Positions 9,901 through 16,641 of a stretch of DNA of 64,000 bases are shown here, piece after piece (positions within the stretch are counted from its first letter, which is position 1; each line of letters opens with the position of its first letter). The stretch is from Halomonas sp. UBA3074 (GTDB taxonomy: Bacteria > Pseudomonadota > Gammaproteobacteria > Pseudomonadales > Halomonadaceae), in the NCBI RefSeq assembly GCF_002366715.1, contig NZ_DFBS01000022.1, positions 71,525-135,524 of the forward strand, in the 5' to 3' direction. Below the pieces are notes generated by a model, which was not told the origin of the DNA, ran no database searches, and was given only the letters and a program-made list of their open reading frames with translations. A program made the translations under genes and the position numbers.

Positions 9901-10932
9901 TGTGGTGTGATTGCCCGCCCGCGCTACGATGATCAGGTGCGCGTCACGCTGTTCGAAGAGCCGCTATTGGAAACCACGCGTCAGCTGACCCATCGCACCT
10001 GGGCAGAAACCAGCTACCGTATGCAGGCGCTGCGCGATAATCCCGAATGCGCGAAGAATGAGTTCGACAACCTGCTCGATAGCCGTGACCCGGGGCTTTC
10101 TGCCACGCCCACCTTTGATATCAATGACGACATCAGCGCGCCGTTTATTAATACCGCTAAACCGGCCATGGCGGTGCTGCGCGAGCAGGGCGTCAACGGC
10201 CAGGTCGAGATGGCCTGGGCCTTCGATAAAGCCGGATTTGAAGCGGTGGATGTGCATATGAGCGACATCCTCGAAGGACGTGTTTCTCTGGATGCGTTCA
10301 AAGGGCTTGTTGCCTGTGGCGGCTTCTCATACGGCGATGTGCTCGGCGCTGGCGGTGGCTGGGCGAAATCGGTGCTGTTCAACGAACGCGCCCGGGAACA
10401 GTTTTCCGCCTTCTTTGCCCGCGACGACAGCTTCTCGCTAGGGGTCTGCAATGGCTGCCAGATGCTGTCGCAGTTGAAATCGCTGATTCCCGGCGCGGAA
10501 AATTGGCCGACGTTTGTGCGCAATGAGTCCGAGCAGTTCGAGGCGCGGGTCTCCATGGTGCGGGTCGAGAAGAGTCCGTCGATTCTGCTGGCCGGGATGG
10601 AAGGCTCAAAGCTGCCCATTGCGGTGGCTCATGGTGAAGGGCAAGCGGCGTTCCGCGATAGCGCGCACCTACGCAGCATGCAGTCGAGTAGCCAGATCGC
10701 GCTGCGCTACATCGACAACTACGGCCAGGCGACCACCCGCTACCCGGCCAATCCTAACGGCTCGCCCTCGGGCATTACCGGGCTGACCACGCCCGATGGT
10801 CGCGTGACCATTATGATGCCGCACCCTGAGCGGGTTACCCGCGCGGTTACCAACTCCTGGCGACCGGCAGAGTGGACCGAAGATGGCGCCTGGCTGCGCC
10901 TCTTCCGCAACGCTCGGGTTTGGTTGGGTTAA
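6970..10932 (+). CDS. purL: Phosphoribosylformylglycinamidine synthase
   Basis: Fourth step of de novo purine synthesis: converts FGAR, glutamine and ATP to FGAM. At 1320 residues it is the large single-chain form typical of Gammaproteobacteria. Order: N-terminal PurS-like region, linker, two AIRS-like ATPase halves (KVETHNHPTAIAPFPGA near residue 305; GGGAASSMASG), and a C-terminal class I glutamine amidotransferase with nucleophile Cys1160 in GVCNGCQML and the HPERV histidine near the end. All key motifs look intact. The following gene radD starts 24 bases later, but a terminator-like hairpin lies at the junction. Confidence 0.97.
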   Translation: MLELRGAPALSAFRHARLLTVLRERVPEVEALSAHYVHFIDLNAHDQSETLDDAAHARLVQLLDYVPGDGTQSGVEIPDHAQRFLVVPRLGTQSPWSSKATDIALNCGLRQISRIERGIDYRVSFTATPDEESLSALAALLHDRMTETVLSDASEAAKLFAHHDPAPLGSVDILEGGREALASANQALGLALAEDEIDYLVDAFNELGRNPSDVELMMFAQANSEHCRHKIFNADWVIDGEPQSHSLFKMIKNTFASSPDNVLSAYSDNAAVIKGSQAGRFFATPLTGAEDERALYGTHQEPIHILMKVETHNHPTAIAPFPGAATGSGGEIRDEGATGIGGKPKAGLSGFTVSNLRIPEFVQPWEAFDYGKPGRMESALNIMLEGPIGGAAFNNEFGRPNLTGYFRTYEQESLNEGGIERRGFHKPIMLAGGYGNIRAHHVQKGDIPVGGKLIVMGGPAMLIGLGGGAASSMASGTSSADLDFASVQRENPEIERRAQEVIDRCWALGDHNPIRFIHDVGAGGLSNALPELVKDGNRGGRFDLRAVPNAEPGMSPLEIWCNEAQERYVLAVAPEDLDTFDALCKRERCPYAVVGEALEAHHLEVSDGHFNSKPVDLPMSVLFGKAPKMQREFARHDPELSGMMLDNLDLREALDRVLRLPTVASKNFLITIGDRSITGLVARDQMVGPWQVPVADVAVTTASYDTHAGEAMAMGERPPVALINPAASARLAVAEAITNLAAAPIAKLSDIKLSANWMSAADHPGENQALFDAVYAVGMEMCPALGIAIPVGKDSMSMRTAWKDEGEQGEYEDKSVTSPLSLVVTGFAPVTNAMATLTPQINLDQDESDLILIDLGSGQNRLGGSALAQVYGQVGNDCPDVDDPEDIKAFFEVIQGLNRDGKLLAYHDRSDGGLLVTLLEMAFAAHAGLEIKLDWMIDEPVEALNALFSEELGAVIQVNRQHTEEVLAQFAVAGIETCGVIARPRYDDQVRVTLFEEPLLETTRQLTHRTWAETSYRMQALRDNPECAKNEFDNLLDSRDPGLSATPTFDINDDISAPFINTAKPAMAVLREQGVNGQVEMAWAFDKAGFEAVDVHMSDILEGRVSLDAFKGLVACGGFSYGDVLGAGGGWAKSVLFNERAREQFSAFFARDDSFSLGVCNGCQMLSQLKSLIPGAENWPTFVRNESEQFEARVSMVRVEKSPSILLAGMEGSKLPIAVAHGEGQAAFRDSAHLRSMQSSSQIALRYIDNYGQATTRYPANPNGSPSGITGLTTPDGRVTIMMPHPERVTRAVTNSWRPAEWTEDGAWLRLFRNARVWLG

Positions 10933-10956
10933 CGGAAACACCCTGATAGGTGAACA

Positions 10957-12765
10957 ATGACGCAACACGACAAGGCGGCCTCCGGGCCGCCTTTCGCATC
11001 CCCCGTGCAGACGCCCCAGTTACGCCCCTACCAGCAGGAAGCGGTAAAGCGGGTGGTGGGGCACTTTCGCGCGTCCAGTGAGCCGGCGCTGGTAGTGCTG
11101 CCCACTGGCAGCGGTAAATCCCTGGTCATCGCGGAACTGGCGCGTCTGGCGCGGGGGCGGGTATTAGTGCTGGCCCATGTGCGCGAACTGGTAGAGCAGA
11201 ACCATGCCAAGTATCAGGCGTATGGCCTCGAGGCAGATATATTTAGTGCCGGGCTAAAGCGCAAAGAGGCAACCCGGCAAGTGGTGTTTGGCTCGGTGCA
11301 GTCGGTGGTGCGCAACTTAGAGCGCTTTAACGACGCAAACTTTACCCTGCTGGTGATCGATGAGAGTCACCGCGTATCGCTCAATGAAGACGCCAGCTAC
11401 GGTCAGGTGATCGAACACCTGCGCCGCCAGAACCCCCAGCTTAAAATACTCGGGCTCACCGCGACGCCTTATCGCTTGGGGCAAGGGTTTATCTACTTTC
11501 GCCACCATCACGGCATGGTGAGGGGCAGCGAAGAGAGTTTCTTTCGCGACTGTGTGTTTGAGCAGCCGCTGCGTCTAATGGTCAAGCAGGGCTATCTGGC
11601 GGCGCCAAAACGCCTGGATATGGCGATAGAGGGCTATGACTTCTCGGCGCTCAAACCCGCTTCGAGCGGTCTGTTCCAGGAGGAAGCGCTGAACCGAGTG
11701 GTGGCTGGAAACCGAGCAACGCCGGGCATTATCGAGCAAATCATCGCACGCGCGGTGGATCGGCAGGGCGTAATGATCTTTGCCGCGACGGTGGCCCATG
11801 CAGAAGAGATTATGGGCTATTTACCGCCGGCTGAGGCCGCCTTGATCACCGGCGCGACACCCTCTCAAGAGCGCAAGGCGTTGATTGATGCCTTCAAGGC
11901 GCGGGCGCTTAAGTACCTGGTGAACGTGGCGGTGCTGACCACTGGTTTCGATGCGCCCCATGTGGATCTGATCGCTATTTTGCGCCCCACCGAGTCGATT
12001 AGCCTCTATCAGCAGATGATCGGGCGTGGGCTGCGTCTTTCGCCGGGTAAAGAGGACTGCTTGATTCTGGATTATGCCGGTAACCCGTGGGATATCTTCG
12101 CCCCGGAAGTGGGCGAGCCGAAGCCCGATAGTGACAGCGAGCCGGTTCAGGTCGAGTGCCCGGAATGCGGCCACGCCAATTTATACTGGGGCAAGCGCGA
12201 TGGTGACATCGTCATCGAACACTTTGGCCGTCGCTGTCAGGGGTTGATTGAAGACAACGAGGGTAAGCGCCATCAATGCGACTTCCGGTTTCGCTTTAAA
12301 GTCTGCGAGGAGTGCGGCGCGGAGAACGATATCGCCGCCCGCCGCTGCCACGGTTGCGACAAGCTGTTGGTGGACGCGGATGACAAGCTAAAAGATGCCC
12401 TAAAGCTGAAAGACGCCAAGGTTTTGCGAGTAAGCGGCATGCAGTTGGAAGCGACCACCAATGGGCGAGGCCTGCCGCGTTTAAAGGTCACTTATCACGA
12501 CGAAGATGGCGAGCATCTCTTCGAATGGTTCGCGCTGGAAACGACTGCCCAGCGGCGCGCCTTCTATGCGGCGTTTCTGCGCTATCACCTGCGTGCGCCG
12601 GGAGGTAAGTGGCAGCCCGTAAGTGCCGACGAGGTAGTCACTGAACAGCGCCGCCTGCGTCATCCTGATTTTGTCGTAGGCCGCAAAGTAGGGCGCCATT
12701 TCCAAATCCGCGACAAGCTGTTCGATTACCAAGGGCGCTATCGTAAAGCGGTAGAGGCGGGTTAG
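10957..12765 (+). CDS. radD: DEAD/DEAH-box DNA repair ATPase RadD
   Basis: A superfamily 2 ATPase of the RadD (YejH) family, involved in recovery from DNA damage and in resolving recombination intermediates with RecA and SSB. Motifs in order: PTGSGKS (Walker A), VIDESH (Walker B variant), GLTATPYRLG, the second helicase domain with TTGFDAPHVDL and QMIGRGLRLSPGK, then a cysteine-rich zinc region (CPECGHANLYWGK, CEECGAENDIAARRCHGC). As annotated it has 602 residues with an AGGTGA ribosome site before ATG 10957. A GTG at 11005 would give 586 residues, exactly the length of the E. coli protein, and would leave the hairpin at 10972-10993 outside the gene; it has no visible ribosome site. Confidence 0.93.
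   Translation: MTQHDKAASGPPFASPVQTPQLRPYQQEAVKRVVGHFRASSEPALVVLPTGSGKSLVIAELARLARGRVLVLAHVRELVEQNHAKYQAYGLEADIFSAGLKRKEATRQVVFGSVQSVVRNLERFNDANFTLLVIDESHRVSLNEDASYGQVIEHLRRQNPQLKILGLTATPYRLGQGFIYFRHHHGMVRGSEESFFRDCVFEQPLRLMVKQGYLAAPKRLDMAIEGYDFSALKPASSGLFQEEALNRVVAGNRATPGIIEQIIARAVDRQGVMIFAATVAHAEEIMGYLPPAEAALITGATPSQERKALIDAFKARALKYLVNVAVLTTGFDAPHVDLIAILRPTESISLYQQMIGRGLRLSPGKEDCLILDYAGNPWDIFAPEVGEPKPDSDSEPVQVECPECGHANLYWGKRDGDIVIEHFGRRCQGLIEDNEGKRHQCDFRFRFKVCEECGAENDIAARRCHGCDKLLVDADDKLKDALKLKDAKVLRVSGMQLEATTNGRGLPRLKVTYHDEDGEHLFEWFALETTAQRRAFYAAFLRYHLRAPGGKWQPVSADEVVTEQRRLRHPDFVVGRKVGRHFQIRDKLFDYQGRYRKAVEAG
10972..10993 (+). terminator. Terminator-like hairpin at the purL-radD junction
   Basis: A perfect 9-bp GC-rich stem AAGGCGGCC / GGCCGCCTT with loop TCCG, followed by only a short T stretch (CTTTC across the end of the stem). 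It lies 40 bases after the purL stop and inside the first codons of radD if that gene starts at 10957. It could terminate part of the purL transcript. The weak T run lowers confidence. Confidence 0.5.
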
Positions 12766-12831
12766 CATATGTCCAGTAGCGATAAAGCGTCTATTATTCA
12801 CTAGTTAAGCTGTAAGCTGCAGGAGCGTACA

Positions 12832-13074
12832 ATGCCCACAGTCCTTCGCTTGCAGGGTTTTAGATTCTTCTTTTATTCAAACGAGGGAGATCCGCTAGAG
12901 CCTGCCCATATCCATGTATTTAAAGCGGGGGCCGAAGCGAAATTCTGGCTGTCACCTGACATACAGTTGGCCAGAAATGATGGCTTTGACGCCAAAGCGC
13001 TGCGCACAATTACGGCAATGATTATTCAACACCGCGATACATTAGAGGGTGCCTGGCATGACTACTTCACCTAA
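12832..13074 (+). CDS. DUF4160 family protein
   Basis: An 80-residue protein recognised as DUF4160 from its layout: MPTVLRLQGFRFFFYSNEG, then PAHIHVFKAGAEAKFWL, then a C-terminal helix. The family has no settled biochemical function. It is followed by, and overlaps, a DUF2442 gene; these two families are very often neighbours, and the arrangement has been discussed as toxin-antitoxin-like, without proof that I can cite. GCAGGAG precedes the ATG. The pair is more AT-rich than the surrounding scp and radD genes and interrupts a housekeeping run, which suggests later acquisition. Confidence 0.85.
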   Translation: MPTVLRLQGFRFFFYSNEGDPLEPAHIHVFKAGAEAKFWLSPDIQLARNDGFDAKALRTITAMIIQHRDTLEGAWHDYFT

Positions 13075-13306
13075 GCGTGTCACGTTTGATGAAGATAACT
13101 TCTGGGTTGAGTTAAGTGATGGCCGCACGCTGGGGGTGCCATTAGCGTGGTACCCACGCCTTCTTAACGCGTCAGCTCAACAATTGGCGTGCTATGAATT
13201 GAGCGCGCGCGGGATTCATTGGGACACACTTGACGAAGACGTGTCTATCGATGGAATTTTGGCTGGGCAAGGCGATATGACGCGACATCGTCAGGCCGTT
13301 GCCTGA
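13058..13306 (+). CDS. DUF2442 family protein
   Basis: An 82-residue protein with the DUF2442 pattern: VTFDEDNFWVELSDGRTLGV, then PLAWYPRLLNAS, then a conserved GIHWDTLDEDVSIDGIL. I chose the ATG at 13058, which has GAGGG at 13045-13049 and overlaps the end of the DUF4160 gene by 17 bases, so translation is probably coupled; a GTG at 13049 is an alternative. The family is thought to be a small DNA-binding or antitoxin-like partner. Its function here is unknown. Confidence 0.85.
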   Translation: MTTSPKRVTFDEDNFWVELSDGRTLGVPLAWYPRLLNASAQQLACYELSARGIHWDTLDEDVSIDGILAGQGDMTRHRQAVA

Positions 13307-13335
13307 TTTCATATACCTCAAGAGAGCCGACCCGC

Positions 13336-14286
13336 GTGAGCGAGACGCCAAGCGATACGACTGAGCTAGAGAATCCTGACGCTGTGGCCATTGACGCAGT
13401 GGCGGTTTCGTTTGGGCGGTTGTTTAACGAGCCCATCACGCAAATGCCGGAGGATTTGTACATTCCCCCGGAAGCGATGCGGGTCTTTTTAGAGACCTTT
13501 GAAGGCCCGCTGGATCTGCTGCTCTATCTGATTCGTCGCCAAAACCTGGATATTCTGACCATCAACGTAGCGACCATCACCCACCAGTACATCGAGTACG
13601 TGGAGCTGATGAAGGCGATGGAGATCGAGCTGGCGGGGGAGTACCTGCTCATGGCCGCCATGCTGGCTGAGATCAAATCGCGCACGCTGCTGCCGCGCCC
13701 GCCGAAGGCAGAGGGCGAGGATGAGGAAGATCCCCGCGCGGAGCTTATCCGGCGCTTACAAGAGTATGAACGCCTCAAGGAAGCTGCCGAAACGCTGGAC
13801 ACACTGCCCCGTATGGGCCGTGACTGGTTTAGCGTTCAGGCAGGATTACCGCCGTTGGAATCCCGCGTGATTTACCCTGAGGTGGAGTTAGATGAGTTGC
13901 TCAGTGCGCTCTCCGATATCCTCAAGCGCGCCGAGCTGGTGCAAGCCCACCAGATCAGTCGCGAGGTGCTCTCCACTCGCGAGCGCATGCTCAAGATTAT
14001 GGAGCAGCTAAATCACGATGATGCTCATCAGCGCTACACTCCCTTTGAAGCGCTGTTTGCTTTGGAGGAGGGGCGGGCAGGCGTGGTGGTTACCTTCATG
14101 GCGATACTTGAACTCGCGAAAGAGGCGATGATTGAAATTGTCCAAAACGCACCGCTGTCGCCGATTCATGTGCGCGCGCGACGTGCAGCGCTTGCCGACG
14201 ATGAAGAGAGTGCGTTTGAGCAGCCTGAGAGCGATGATGATACCGATGGTGAATCCGCCTTTGAGTCCGACGAGGAGACGCCATGA
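13336..14286 (+). CDS. scpA: Segregation and condensation protein A
   Basis: The kleisin subunit of the Smc-ScpAB condensin complex, which bridges SMC heads in chromosome compaction. The 316-residue product has the conserved FEGPLDLLLYLIRRQNLDIL motif, a helical middle, the winged-helix C-terminal part (RYTPFEALFALEEGR), and an acidic tail rich in Asp and Glu. It starts with GTG at 13336. The first 45 residues are a variable extension ahead of the family core, so a later start cannot be excluded. It overlaps scpB by four bases (ATGA). Confidence 0.94.
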   Translation: MSETPSDTTELENPDAVAIDAVAVSFGRLFNEPITQMPEDLYIPPEAMRVFLETFEGPLDLLLYLIRRQNLDILTINVATITHQYIEYVELMKAMEIELAGEYLLMAAMLAEIKSRTLLPRPPKAEGEDEEDPRAELIRRLQEYERLKEAAETLDTLPRMGRDWFSVQAGLPPLESRVIYPEVELDELLSALSDILKRAELVQAHQISREVLSTRERMLKIMEQLNHDDAHQRYTPFEALFALEEGRAGVVVTFMAILELAKEAMIEIVQNAPLSPIHVRARRAALADDEESAFEQPESDDDTDGESAFESDEETP

Positions 14287-15119
14287 GTAACGCTGAGAGC
14301 GCGCTGGACGACATTATTGAAGCGGCACTGCTTGCCGCGGGTGAACCGCTGCCCCTCGAACGATTGGAAACCCTTTTTCTAGAGGGCGAATGCCCCACGC
14401 GCAAGGAGTTTCGCGCGGTCCTTGAACGTTTACACCAGCGCCACAACGACGGCGCCTTGGAGTTGCTGGAAACGGTCTCGGGCTATCAGCTGCGTATTCG
14501 TCCGCGTCTATCGCAATGGGTCTCGCGGCTTTGGGACGAGCGCCCACAGCGCTACTCACGGGCGCTGCTGGAAACGCTGGCCCTGATTGCCTACCGCCAG
14601 CCGGTCACCCGAGGCGATATCGAAGAGGTGCGTGGGGTCAGCGTCAGTAGTTCCATTATGCGCACCCTGGCAGAGCGCGGCTGGATCCGTGTGGTCGGTC
14701 ACCGGGATGTGCCGGGACGCCCAGCGGTATACGCCACCACGCGCAGCTTTTTAGACGATTTTGGGTTAAAAACCCTTGATGCCCTGCCGCCCATGCACAC
14801 CTTGGCAAGCTGGGAAGAGGGCGAAATAGCTGAAGACACAGGGATGACCCAGGATGCTGCCATCCAGGAAGAGCATGACACCGGTTCAGACCATGAAGCA
14901 CTAGACGAAACGCTCAAAACAATGCAGGATGCGCCACCCCAGAAAGAAGCGATAACCTCGGCTGAGATAGCCGATACGCACGCCGAGACGGCGTTAACCC
15001 AGCCGCTGAGTTTTGCCGACCTACAGGCTCGGCTCGCGGCACGTGCCAAGCGCCAACAAGACGAGCGCGACAGCACGGAGACTACCGATGTGAGGTCAGA
15101 CGACCATGAGTCAGAGTAA
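14283..15119 (+). CDS. scpB: Segregation and condensation protein B
   Basis: A winged-helix partner of ScpA in the condensin complex. The 278-residue product has two winged-helix domains, including ETLALIAYRQPVTRGDIEEVRGV and GRPAVYATTRSFLDDFGL, in the first 170 residues; the rest is a long acidic low-complexity tail that is variable in the family. The ATG overlaps the scpA stop and the 3' end overlaps rluB by 14 bases, a tightly packed scpA-scpB-rluB operon seen in many Gammaproteobacteria. No smc gene is in the window. Confidence 0.94.
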   Translation: MSNAESALDDIIEAALLAAGEPLPLERLETLFLEGECPTRKEFRAVLERLHQRHNDGALELLETVSGYQLRIRPRLSQWVSRLWDERPQRYSRALLETLALIAYRQPVTRGDIEEVRGVSVSSSIMRTLAERGWIRVVGHRDVPGRPAVYATTRSFLDDFGLKTLDALPPMHTLASWEEGEIAEDTGMTQDAAIQEEHDTGSDHEALDETLKTMQDAPPQKEAITSAEIADTHAETALTQPLSFADLQARLAARAKRQQDERDSTETTDVRSDDHESE

Positions 15120-15981
15120 TAACACCACGCCCCCCACCAGCGAAAAGCTGCAAAAAGTCTTGGCCCGTGCAGGCCTTGGCTCGCGTCGTGAAATGGAAAC
15201 GGCGATTTCCGCCGGCCGTGTCAAAGTAAATAGCCAGGTGGCTAAGCTGGGCGACCGCGTTGAAGCGCGGGACAAAGTCAGTTTTGATGAGCGCCCGGTG
15301 GCGCTGCGCCCGGAAGAGGAAGTGCCGCGCCGGGTGATTATGTACAACAAGCCGGAAGGTGAGTTGTGTACCCGTAAGGATCCCGAGGGTCGCCGCACGG
15401 TGTTTGACCGCTTGCCGCGCCTGAAAGGCGAACGCTGGATTGCCATTGGTCGCCTGGATATCAACACCAGCGGCTTACTGCTGTTCACTACCGATGGTGA
15501 GCTGGCCAATCGCTTGATGCATCCCTCTACCCAAGTGGAACGTGAGTACGCCGTTCGCGTCATGGGTGAGGTGAAGCGCGAGCACATCCTGGCGATGGTC
15601 GATGGCGTGATGCTGGAAGATGGTCCGGCGCGTTTCACCGACGTACAAGAGTTTGGTGGCGAAGGCATCAATACGTGGTTCCACGTGGTGATTCTGGAGG
15701 GGCGTAACCGCGAAGTGCGGCGTCTATGGGAGTCTCAAGCGCTCACCGTTAGCCGCCTGAAGCGCGTTCGCTACGGCAATATCTTCCTGGATAAGCGCGC
15801 TAAAGCCGGTGAGTGGGTCGAACTGACCCAGGATGAGGTGGATGACTTAGCCACCCTGGCGAACCTGGAAACCCGTAAGGTGCCAGCGTTAACGCCCGAT
15901 GAGAAGAACCGCTGGAACCGCGATAAGCACAAACGCAAGCCGGTTCAGGCAATGCGTAAGCCGAAAACCAAAGCTCGTTAA
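15106..15981 (+). CDS. rluB: 23S rRNA pseudouridine-2605 synthase
   Basis: Converts uridine 2605 of 23S rRNA to pseudouridine. The 291-residue product has an N-terminal S4 RNA-binding domain (KLQKVLARAGLGSRREME), then the RsuA-family catalytic domain with the active aspartate in GRLDINTSGLLLFTTDG, then EGRNREVRRLWE, and a short basic tail. The start ATG lies within the end of scpB. The stop codon is inside the first unit of a three-unit 13-bp tandem repeat. RluE or RluF are less likely, given the position next to scpB. Confidence 0.93.
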   Translation: MSQSNNTTPPTSEKLQKVLARAGLGSRREMETAISAGRVKVNSQVAKLGDRVEARDKVSFDERPVALRPEEEVPRRVIMYNKPEGELCTRKDPEGRRTVFDRLPRLKGERWIAIGRLDINTSGLLLFTTDGELANRLMHPSTQVEREYAVRVMGEVKREHILAMVDGVMLEDGPARFTDVQEFGGEGINTWFHVVILEGRNREVRRLWESQALTVSRLKRVRYGNIFLDKRAKAGEWVELTQDEVDDLATLANLETRKVPALTPDEKNRWNRDKHKRKPVQAMRKPKTKAR

Positions 15982-16011
15982 GTCAGCTCGTTAAGAAAGT
16001 TCGTTAAGTAG
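15973..16011. repeat. Three 13-bp tandem repeats at the rluB stop
   Basis: Units GCTCGTTAAGTCA, GCTCGTTAAGAAA and GTTCGTTAAGTAG run head to tail; the core (G, C or T, TCGTTAAG) is in all three. The TAA in the first unit is the rluB stop codon. This looks like a duplication by replication slippage. Confidence 0.8.
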
Positions 16012-16093
16012 GTGAAGAGACGTGCCTGTCTTGGCTAACGCCTCTTGGGTAGGCACGTTTCAAGTCTTCTTACCCCTGGATGCTAAAAAACAC

Positions 16094-16122
16094 TTGCTAT
16101 CAAAGGGGTGTAAGCGTAGGAT
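16094..16122 (+). promoter_or_regulatory. Sigma70 promoter of the tRNA-Lys pair
   Basis: TTGCTA (16094-16099), a 17-base spacer and TAGGAT (16117-16122), placed 16 bases before the mature 5' end of the first tRNA. Position and spacing are typical of stable RNA promoters. Confidence 0.6.
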
Positions 16123-16138
16123 ATGCATCCGTTCAGGC

Positions 16139-16214
16139 GGGTCGTTAGCTCAGTTGGTAGAGCAGTTGACTTTTAATCAATTGGTCGCAGGTTCGAATCC
16201 TGCACGACCCACCA
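16139..16214 (+). tRNA. tRNA-Lys (anticodon TTT), copy 1
   Basis: 76 bases including an encoded CCA. The acceptor stem GGGTCGT / ACGACCC, D arm GCTC...GAGC, anticodon loop CTTTTAA with anticodon TTT, and T arm GCAGG-TTCGAAT-CCTGC are all perfect. The second copy 115 bases downstream is identical. Confidence 0.98.
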
Positions 16215-16329
16215 TCTCAAACGTTGTTTTGGAAGGTGGTTTTATTAAGCCAGCTTGTCACCCGTTTGTTTGAGGCGGTGCTGATCGCGGTAAGTTTGCA
16301 CATTGCAGTTTGAGTAGCAAAGCACGTTT

Positions 16330-16405
16330 GGGTCGTTAGCTCAGTTGGTAGAGCAGTTGACTTTTAATCAATTGGTCGCAGGTTCGAATCCTGCACGACC
16401 CACCA
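16330..16405 (+). tRNA. tRNA-Lys (anticodon TTT), copy 2
   Basis: Identical over all 76 bases to the copy at 16139, with encoded CCA. Probably transcribed together with it, since the only clear promoter lies before copy 1 and the only clear terminator lies just after copy 2. Confidence 0.98.
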
Positions 16406-16412
16406 AATTCAG

Positions 16413-16444
16413 CGCCCCTGACAGTCAACTGTCAGGGGCGTTTT
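16413..16444 (+). terminator. Terminator of the tRNA-Lys transcript
   Basis: A 12-bp perfect stem CGCCCCTGACAG / CTGTCAGGGGCG with loop TCAA, followed by TTTT. It lies 7 bases after the second tRNA. Confidence 0.93.
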
Positions 16445-16519
16445 GCTATGCGCATCATTCTGGTGGCCGTTAGCAGCAACGACCCACTAGAATGGGCTAG
16501 AATAGAGATTCAGACGACA

Positions 16520-16622
16520 GGCCACCGCGAGAGACGCAGCGGCCAGTCGCACGCGAGCGGTACGGGAGCAGAGCGAAAAGCGCCTGTGCCGTGACCAGTG
16601 TTTAACAGGGGGATTCCCTGTT
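16520..16622 (+). promoter_or_regulatory. Structured leader before nadA
   Basis: Three hairpins can be drawn by hand: an imperfect one closed by GGCC at 16520-16523 and GGCC at 16541-16544; ACGG (16562-16565) with CCGT (16589-16592), containing GCAG/CTGT and GCG/CGC; and AACAGGG / CCCTGTT (16604-16622) with loop GGATT. The last holds the only AGGGGG purine tract close to the nadA start and could hide it. TAGAAT at 16498-16503 is a possible -10. No known riboswitch is recognised. Confidence 0.4.
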
Positions 16623-16641
16623 CGTCACAGTGGTAGACACG

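Noticed and set aside
15973..16011. Possible CRISPR array
   Set aside because: Only three 13-bp units with no spacers, and no cas genes anywhere in the window.
16139..16405. Possible integration site of a mobile element between the two tRNA-Lys genes
   Set aside because: The 115-base gap has no integrase, and both tRNAs are complete; it is a simple tandem duplication.
16445..16629. A possible RNase P or tmRNA gene before nadA
   Set aside because: The signature conserved stretches of those RNAs are missing; only local hairpins are seen.
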